DNA from: Acanthaster planci
Taxonomy: Eukaryota; Echinodermata; Asteroidea; Valvatida; Acanthasteridae
Direction of reading: 5' to 3'
DNA: 64,000 nt
Assembly (NCBI RefSeq): GCF_001949145.1
Contig: NW_019091386.1
Span: 863,135 to 927,134 of the forward strand
The notes under the pieces were generated by a model. The model saw nothing but the letters and a program-made list of their open reading frames with translations, searched no databases and had not been told where the DNA came from. Made by a program: the position numbers and the translations under genes. Shown here in pieces: positions 57,160-64,000 of the stretch. Position 1 is the stretch's first letter; the number at the start of each line of letters is the position of its first letter.

Positions 57160-58346
57160 ATGAGTGGATATGTGGCACCTCCTGACAAACGACCGATGGG
57201 TTCTCGACATTATAGAGTTTGGTCTCCTTTTGAAGTTCCTAGATATGCCTCAGTTCAACGGCATCAGGAGAATACTAGTAGGCCCAAAGTTCTCAGTAAG
57301 AAATTTCGTTTTGTACGACGAGGTCGACGCCTTGTTAAACAATTCAGAATGCCATTGAGCCCGTGCCTCGGACCAGTCGAAAAGAAGGGGCTTTACTCAA
57401 AATTCATTCTAGTGGCAAAGAAACCTTCAGGTTTGCGACCGATTTTAAACCTAAAGCCGCTGAATCTTTGCATGAAAAAGCAGAAGTTCAAAATGGAGTC
57501 CCTCCGTTCGGAGGCGGTATTCCATAGGATTGGCTTTGTTCAATAGACCTACAAGACGCTTATACGCACATCCCAGTCAGGGAATGCCACAGAAAGTTTT
57601 TGCAGTTTGAGGTTGGAGGAAGTGCATTCCGATTTCGGCGTTTTTCCCTTCGGCCTAAAGTCAGCTCCGAGGGTTTTCACCAAAGATCGAGCACCGGTTG
57701 TAGCCAAAGCAAGAATGGAAGGCGCCCACGTGTTCCCTTATTTAGACGATTTGATAATACGTGCTCCGAGCAAAGTAGCTCAAGAAGAAGTCAACTCGTT
57801 GCTTGTTCAGTTAGAAAGTTGTGGATTCCTAATCAACGGGGGAAGTCCAGTTTGACTCCCAGTCAGAACCTTGTTTATATATAGGTGGTCCCTTCAAGAC
57901 CAACCTCAATGTAGTTTGTACGTCTTCCTAAGGGGAGGAGGGAAGAACTTTTACAGTTTGTTCAGAAGTTCATGACCCAGCATCAGGCTACAGCAGAGGA
58001 GTTTCTGCGATTTCTTGGAATGATGGCAGCCTGTATAGAAGTAGTTTGGCTGTCCAGACTTCACTTGAGACCAATCCAGTTACGTTTACTCCACTTTCGG
58101 CGCCCGGCCTCGAGAAATATGGGGGCCTTGATTCCAACCAACGGCCATCTTCTTCAACACCTGCAGTAGTGGAGATAAGAGAGCAATTTAGAAATGGGGG
58201 TCCCCTTGGTAAGGGCTCCACCGGATGTGACCCTGACGACCGACTTCAGAGACTATGGTTGGGGAGCCCATGTTGAGAATCAGTTTGTCCAGGGTCTCTG
58301 TTTGGAGAAGGAAATTCATTCTTGGCTCATCAACATGAACTCATGA
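57160..58346 (+). pseudogene. reverse transcriptase and RNase H of the DIRS element, frameshifted
   Basis: Pieces lie in more than one frame. WHLLTNDRWVLDIIEFG (near 57170) is the upstream motif typical of DIRS reverse transcriptases. KGLYSKFILVAKKPSGLRPI then gives the first RT block, SIDLQDAYTHIPV the palm motif A, FPFGLKSAPRVFTK block B and FPYLDDLIIRAPS the YxDD active site (YLDD). Near 58230-58346 TTDFRDYGWGAHVENQFVQG resembles the RNase H core (TDAS..GWGA), with the usual Ala-Ser after the Asp replaced. The last frame stops at TGA 58344-58346. Frameshifts and stops show it is inactive. Confidence 0.85.
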
Positions 58347-58627
58347 TATCATGAGAGCTGCCGGGATTGGAGGAGCTCTGTGAATGCATTCGCGCGTCAC
58401 TGTGGCTTAGACATATGGAAGAGAGCTGAATGTCAGTTTGGCCAGACGGTTTTACTTCAGCATCAAGATTAAGAAATAACCGGTAAGGACCATATCCATT
58501 TGTCCTTTCTGTGTGCGTTTCCTTTCTTTGTGCTTATTTCATGTTTATGTTTGGCGGTAAGAGGTGCAGTCAATATAGGCCTAGAGTGACTGTCTCTGTC
58601 CTCAACATTGCTTTGGGAATCTGTCCT

Positions 58628-58746
58628 AAAAGTATTTGGAGGCAGAAGTAAGTTTAGGAATGCGAAAGAAAGTAAATTTCGATGGAATTATGATTCTTGA
58701 AACGAGTATACGTATTTCTGCCTCGCTCCCGCCCTCCACCTTAATC
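58628..58746 (+). repeat. internal complementary region of the DIRS element
   Basis: 58628-58655 (AAAGTATTTGGAGGCAGAAG and onward) is a direct copy of the end of the right terminal repeat (58935-58961). 58692-58746 (GATTCTTGAAACGAGTATAC and onward) is the reverse complement of the outer right end, extending past 58965. Both polarities side by side match the internal complementary region used as a DIRS circularisation template. Confidence 0.75.
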
Positions 58747-58792
58747 TCTCTCTATATTGACAGTCTAAGGTATGCGTGTGTTACTTTCTCAG

Positions 58793-58980
58793 GTGCTCAA
58801 AGAAGCACTGGTGCACATGCGTGGAGTGAGTGCTGGGGGATCAGGACCGGAGGTGATCACGTGACGAGGCTATTTTGGTTTTTTTTTTTTTTGTCTTTAA
58901 GCACGATTAAGGTGGGAGTTGAAGGAAACGTGATAAAAGTATTTGGAGGCAGAAGTAAGTATACTCATTTCAAGAATAAA
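58793..58980 (+). repeat. right inverted terminal repeat of the DIRS element
   Basis: GTGCTCAAAGAAGCACTGG through ATCAGGACCGGAGGTGATCA and TCTTTAAGCACGATTAAGG to AAGTAAGTATACTC is the near reverse complement of 55661-55802. It includes a poly-T run absent from the left copy. The outer 15 bp (TCATTTCAAGAATAA) are matched by the internal complementary region. Confidence 0.85.
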
Positions 58981-59969
58981 AATTTCTTCGAAATTTTACA
59001 TTTATAGAACAGGGATATATGGCAGACCAGACCATGGGCGAACCGCGTACCGAGTACTACGGGACAGACACACTGTAAACAACACTTGGGTGCTGTGCAC
59101 ACGTGCACGTGTGAAGTATTCTGAGCGCGGTGGTGGCTTTAATCCGTTTACATTCGCGACTTCGTTTATCATCAAGAAATTAGTCTTTGAGGAATCGCTG
59201 GCACACCTACATTGATGACATTGATGGAGTAAGTAGGTCTACAGTGGATTTTGTTTTATTATTCCACACTTTAATGGAATGAAATTCATAGGCCTAGTTC
59301 TTCATTCATGTCATTTGAGAGTGATGAGACCGTGGAGAAACACAGTCATGAGAAAAGAAAAGACATGTAGACTCGGACTAGGATCAACACTAGTCCTGCT
59401 TCAAATACTTTTATATATTAGGCCCCCCTAGTATTTTTGTTCATATTTATTTACTCTATTCACAACTTGGTGTGGAGTGGCAGGTCTTTGGCCACAGTGA
59501 TTATCGCTTTTGCCTAGATCTCCTCTTATGCCCATCCTGTATGTGATGAAAGAATTGGCATGAATTAATATCATGCCTACACTCACTACAGTACATGTAC
59601 ATGGCCCATTTCTATGAAAATGACATGACTAACTTTAGTTGGCCTATATGCCCACTTGGAGTTAGCGCACATCTTGCAAATTGTTTATTCCTCAAGTCGT
59701 TGGGTCTGATGTGCTCCCCTGTAAGTGCAGCTGTAATACTAGGCCATTAGAACTTATAAGCCCTACAACTTGCCCAACTTCACTTTGGCATGCTGTGCAT
59801 AGTTGAATGGTTGAAATGATAATTGATGTGATTGCATCAGGATGATGTAGATCAGTCAATAATAGTCTGAGCAACTTGGACTCTTACGAATGACCTTTTT
59901 AAAGATTTGGATATGGTCCGGCAAAACATGGCAATGTACACACACTGTATACTCATCAGAGTCAGTGTG

Positions 59970-60057
59970 AAGTCGCCAACTTGGTCTGGAATCAACTTGC
60001 TCTGAGTCGATCAACTCCATCTCAGGTCAATTTGGTCCCAAGTCAACTCGGTCTCGC
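59970..60057 (+). repeat. imperfect ~16-bp tandem repeat
   Basis: Five degenerate units around AGTCAACTTGGTCTC, e.g. AAGTCGCCAACTTGGTCTGG, AATCAACTTGCTCTG and AAGTCAACTCGGTCTC. Confidence 0.6.
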
Positions 60058-60609
60058 TACATGTAATTGTCCAAATACAAAAGGATTTGCACGGAATCAT
60101 GCAAATACATTCGGTTCATGAAATTTTGAAAGTTTCCATGATTGACTTAGTAGTTTGGCCGCAAGTCACACAGATTAGTGACTTTAGAGCATCCGTAGGC
60201 ATACCCCACTGTTCTTGGGGAAAATCTCCTAAACATGGCAAATATCTTTTCTCCATCAATCATGTTCTTATTCTCAGCCTGGGCCTGTCACCTAGCCCAG
60301 ATTGGACTGCACTTTTGGTCTCTTCAGTTAGGGTTATGTCCATGTATGAGACCTGGTGGCACCATGAGAGGGCACAATTTTCCTAGCAACTGAGGCTCCT
60401 TTGGTGGGAACTGCACCACAGGAGACTATGAAGTACATGTACACGCATCACGGTTGGTTGCTTTTCGACCAATGAGGGGGTGCTTTTGCTCAAGGTGGAT
60501 AGACCTACATGTACATTTCAGAAAGAATTCCATGATGTATGATGATGTACACTTTTCTGAGCTTTTCCTCCCACCTCTAAGACTGAACATCTCTTCATTG
60601 TCTTGTTCA

Positions 60610-60682
60610 CACATTATCATCCTGTAATTGGCGCTAAATGCGCTGTTGGATGATCAGATAAATAAATAAATGAAATAAATGT
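60610..60682 (+). mobile_element. LINE-type 3' tail with (ATAA)n
   Basis: AATTGGCGCTAAATGCGCTG then TTGGATGATCAGATAAATAA ends in an (ATAA/ATAAATGA)n microsatellite. A short hairpin-like GGCGCTAAATGCGC plus a simple-repeat tail is typical of CR1/L2-type LINE and SINE 3' ends. No RT coding sequence precedes it. Confidence 0.5.
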
Positions 60683-61616
60683 AGATGTAATATGGATTGG
60701 GCTTGACACCCTTTGCCCAAATGGACCATGGAGGAAGAAAACTTATCACACTGGTCTGAAATTGTTCAAGTGTTTTCTAATGCCAGCAACATTTTCACTA
60801 CAGAATTTTGTCCTTTTAGTACACTCTTTATTACTGTGAGATTGCTGGTAGTACCTCTACTAATAATGTCAGGTCACTGGAGGGAAATATCAGTGGCATC
60901 AGTAATGGATTTCTTTCCATACATGTAGGCCTACATCTCGACTAACATCGAGGATATCAAGTAATTGTGCCATTGCATCTTGACCGTTAGTGTTCCTTCA
61001 CTTCGCACACTTGAAAAAATCGCCCCAAACCCCGCATAAACATTGGAGAATTTCTGTAAACTTGATAATTTCTGTGATGATCTCAATTTACATACACTTA
61101 AACGATAGTTTGTTAAAAAATTTTTTTAAATTTTTGGGCAGGGTCAGAAGTGTCCATTTTGCAATGAAGGAAAAAAAAATTGGAGAATTGAGCCAAAATA
61201 AAAATTACATTGAAAAGTTGTGGTGGGTGAGTAAAATCAGGAGTTTTGAATTAGATTAGTTGGAGTTTGATGAAATTTCACTTACTTTGAAATTTGAGGT
61301 AAAAATATTGCTCCAGCAAGGCATTGGAAGCAAGAATCAAATCGCGCCAAAGTTAGGGGGTGCACAGTTAGGGGCTTTAACAATAGATGAAGGATGTTGC
61401 TGTGACAACAGTAAGACAACAAAATTCTTGCACTGTGACTTCCTTTGTCTGACAAATTTGACAATTCAATGCAGCTTTCCACTAAGAAAAGATACATTTT
61501 TTTTTTATTTTTTCAATTTTTTTATGATGAAGTCACCACTCTGTTTTCACTGCTGAAGTTAACACCTAGAGTCAGTGATGACATCCATAATTTATATCCT
61601 TTTTGTTCTTCTCAAG

Positions 61617-61714
61617 AGGCGGGCTCAAGAGAGACTCAAGTTCCAGTGAGGACCCAAGTGACAGCCACTCTGACAGTGATGTGGAGCAAGAACAGTGGAT
61701 GGAGGAAACGGCAG
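61617..61714 (+). CDS. possible internal exon, acidic serine-rich
   Basis: A pyrimidine tract CCTTTTTGTTCTTCTCAAG precedes a frame encoding GLKRDSSSSEDPSDSHSDSD then VEQEQWMEETA. It is followed by a GTAGAT donor. Acidic/Ser-rich composition is typical of low-complexity protein regions. The alternative AG at 61618 would give phase 1 in, matching the donor phase of 52300. A competing frame is also open here (61445-61780). No domain; low certainty. Confidence 0.3.
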
Positions 61715-62571
61715 GTAGATATAAGCTGTCACTTGTCACTCATATTTGCCATCTGTGAAGAAATCAATTTTTGCAGGTAGATTTGGCCCTGGGCTTCCTA
61801 ACGTCTTAATCCTAAAAGAGCTCGATTAAATTGGACCACCTCACAGCCCTTGGCAATCCGCCAAGAATTGGGCTGTCCAGTGCTTGATTTTTTTACAACC
61901 TTTGTATGCATGACTTTCCTTCTCAATACAAATATTGAAGTTTTATCTCAAATCACGCCTGAATTCAGCATCTGGGAAACATTTTCATATTCAGTTGAAT
62001 GCAGCTACACTTTGTCACCCCCTGAACTGATGAATTATAGAAACTGCTAGTGTCTGTGCATCATGTCAATGCTTGCACGCATTTCTAATATTGACTTTCC
62101 AAAAATTTGCGAAGATGCCTGCTTGAAATCATTGTTTCTGCCAGAAAGAACAGTTTGTCACAGAATTTAGTCCTCTATCTAAACCAAGTGTGCTTTCCAA
62201 CAACAATTTTGGATACTTTTTGGATAACTGCAAATGATAGACTGTACAGTACTTTCAACTCATTTGTCCTTGTACAGGGTTCCCACAGTCACTGAAAATC
62301 CTGTGAAAAATTTGTCCTGGGAAGTCATGGAAAACTCACAGAAATTGATCTGAGGAAAAGTCCTGGAAATCAAGATCGCACAAGGGTTGATTTTGATGGT
62401 GGTTATGGATAGTGGCTATGGCAGTCTTCCTGTTTATTATACCAAACAAATTTTCTGTGCAGAGTGGTATTAAAATGCCTTGGAAATTGTCATATTTTGG
62501 TTCTGGAAAGTGCAGGAAAGGTCACTGAATTTGATTTTTAGATTTCATGGGAGCCTTGCTTGTAACAATCA

Positions 62572-62863
62572 GGGCCCAATTTCTTGGCGCTGCTTAGCAC
62601 GCAATTTCATGCTTACAGAGGCTCTGGGTATTTCATGCATACTGTAAACAGTAAGTACAGCCAAATGCATCCTAACCTTGGAGGAAAGATTTGCTTCAAC
62701 TCAGTGATGTAACAACAGAAATCTCTATCCGCATGCAACCATTAGCACAACCACCCCGAGCACTGCCATGAAATAGTGCTCTAGGTTAGCACATTTATCT
62801 GCTATTTAGCACACTTTTTCTTCTGACAGTGTTAAGAAGCCCCAATGAAATGAAATTGGGCCC
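62572..62863. mobile_element. inverted-repeat element, GGGCCCAATTTCAT family, copy 2
   Basis: Starts AGGGCCCAATTTCTTGGCGC and ends GAAATGAAATTGGGCCCT, so the outermost 12-13 bases are perfect inverted repeats. The first 40 bases match copy 1 at 39582 (GCTGCTTA...AATTTCATGCTTACA). About 292 bp, non-coding. Confidence 0.7.
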
Positions 62864-64000
62864 TGCATTCCTCAGCACTATATTGTTTTATGGATTTAAC
62901 AGCGACCCACAGTAAGAGTCTATGTGGTGATGGGTTGAGACATGGATGTTTTGCTCATTAGGGGAAAAATTATTGCAGTGTGACTGAAAAACCTTAGGTG
63001 ATGACCTTTTCTTGTTGGTTGTTGTCATTTTCCCTGTGTTTAGATTTGGGAAGGCCTCATTGCTAGGTGAATGCACTGCCATGGCTGCCTACATGAATGC
63101 TGAGGCTGGCTAGCATCATGGTGCGAGTGGACCGACCGATGTGATCCAAAGTGAAGAGGCAGGTTACGTCATAAAGAGCACAGGTAAGAGTCCTGTGTTT
63201 CATATCATTGCTGGCTTTCTGCAAGGATGAATGCGGGAAAGGGGGAGGGGTCATGACCAAAAAAGGAGCAAAAATCGTTTTCATTTGGAAACGGATCTTT
63301 TTGGTCAGTTTGATGTCCCTTCTTTTGAAAAGTGGAAATGTAGCCTAACCCCTCAAACAGAATCAAGTTTGTGCCCGCTTTCCCCCAAAAAACTTGGGTC
63401 CTGGATCCACCCTTGGGTGCTTGTGGCCAGCTTTTACGGCAACCCTGACCTAGGGATGGTTGTGTGCATTGTGTCAACCAAGCAAGACGATAGGGATGAG
63501 GTTAAACCCTTCTAACCAGGGTAAGCTAGTTGAATGTAGCCACTATACTTCATGGTTCGTTGCTGTTTCATGACAAATTACCATTGATCAATGGTCCACA
63601 TTTCCTGAGACATGTTTCACATGTTCAAAGAGCAATTTGGGTTTCATAGGTTTAATAGTAAAACTCATGAAATGAAGCGTCTAATCATAGACATAAAATA
63701 CCTTTAGACCGACAACAGCAGGGGCATAATAAGGAAATTCTCCATTTTTAATAACCATGAGCAAATGGCTGCCTTTTCCCCTGGGGTTTCATGAGTTGCT
63801 GTGCAGCACTGCTCTACATCAAAGAAGACGGATTGGGGCCAACTATGGAAATTGTCCAAACATTATTTGACCCTGTTGGTCTTTTTATAAAAGTTCTAAC
63901 CCGGCACAGTTCACTTTTTCTTCCTCATAATATTGCCCATCATTACAAGCCATTAGTAGAAGCCAAGGTGCTCATTATGTGAAATTCAGATAAATTCTTG
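62864..64000. other. non-coding end of window
   Basis: No exon, RNA gene or known repeat recognised. Short ORFs on both strands lack recognisable content. Confidence 0.5.

Larger units (their letters stand above)
55661..58980 (+). mobile_element. degraded DIRS-type retrotransposon
   Basis: About 3.3 kb bounded by long inverted repeats. It contains a broken gag-like frame, a broken reverse transcriptase and RNase H, and an internal region complementary to the termini. Inverted (not direct) terminal repeats plus such an internal complementary region are hallmarks of DIRS elements. These integrate by a tyrosine recombinase, not a DDE integrase. Only about 280 bp separate the RNase H stop from the internal complementary region, so the recombinase ORF is absent. 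The copy is non-autonomous. It lies in what is probably intron 1 of the transporter gene, in the same orientation. Confidence 0.85.
58981..62571. other. non-coding stretch after the DIRS element
   Basis: Apart from the imperfect repeat, LINE tail and candidate exon listed separately, I see no gene. 62270-62545 is an A/G-rich, GGAAA-bearing stretch (repeated 'CCTGGAAA', 'CATGGAAA', 'TTGGAAA') that looks like a dispersed repeat. No transporter exon was found. Confidence 0.5.

Noticed and set aside
60713-60928. 71-codon ORF with a hydrophobic segment (FITVRLLVVPLLIMSGHW)
   Set aside because: It did not match an MCT transmembrane exon, and no splice sites fit the phase left by 54873.
1-64000. 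Bacterial features such as operons, CRISPR arrays or defence systems
   Set aside because: Spliced genes, SINEs and LINEs show this is animal DNA; no regular spacer-repeat array was seen.

Overview
This is eukaryotic genomic DNA. Short GT-AG exons with GC-rich third codon positions sit in AT-richer introns full of homopolymer runs, SINE and LINE remnants and inverted-repeat elements. The main gene is a Slit orthologue on the + strand. It has the invertebrate 7-EGF layout (six EGFs before the laminin G domain and one after; vertebrate SLITs have three after). The repeat content (tRNA-headed SINEs, a DIRS-type retrotransposon, an inverted-repeat family beginning GGGCCCAATTTCAT, many TACATGTA words) suggests a marine invertebrate deuterostome, perhaps an echinoderm. 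That guess is an inference and only moderately supported.

Layout. 1-9794 is intron upstream of the first visible slit exon; I recognise no exon there. 9795-45304 holds 24 slit exons in one continuous frame. They run from the first leucine-rich repeat of the second LRR domain (D2), through D2, D3, D4, EGF1-6, laminin G and EGF7, to the C-terminal cystine knot and a TAA stop. That is about 1146 codons. The signal peptide, D1 and the D2 N-cap lie upstream of the window. 45305 to about 52100 is non-coding, with a 152-bp inverted-repeat element at 49341-49492. 52216-52300 is a possible first coding exon of an unidentified gene. 54672-54873 is the first coding exon of a monocarboxylate-transporter-like (SLC16/MFS) protein; I found none of its later exons. 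55661-58980 is a degraded DIRS-family retrotransposon with inverted terminal repeats, an internal complementary region, a broken gag-like ORF and a broken RT/RNase H. 58981-64000 is non-coding apart from a possible acidic serine-rich exon near 61617-61714, a LINE-type tail and a second copy of the GGGCCC inverted-repeat family.

Function. Slit is a secreted ligand for Robo receptors in axon and cell guidance: D2 binds Robo, D4 mediates dimerisation, and the protein is normally cleaved between EGF5 and EGF6. The downstream transporter gene is on the same strand and has no evident functional link to Slit. All exon borders were read by eye. They were accepted because each exon has AG and GT flanks, the phases match from exon to exon, and the conserved Slit order is complete with no exon missing between D2 LRR1 and the stop.
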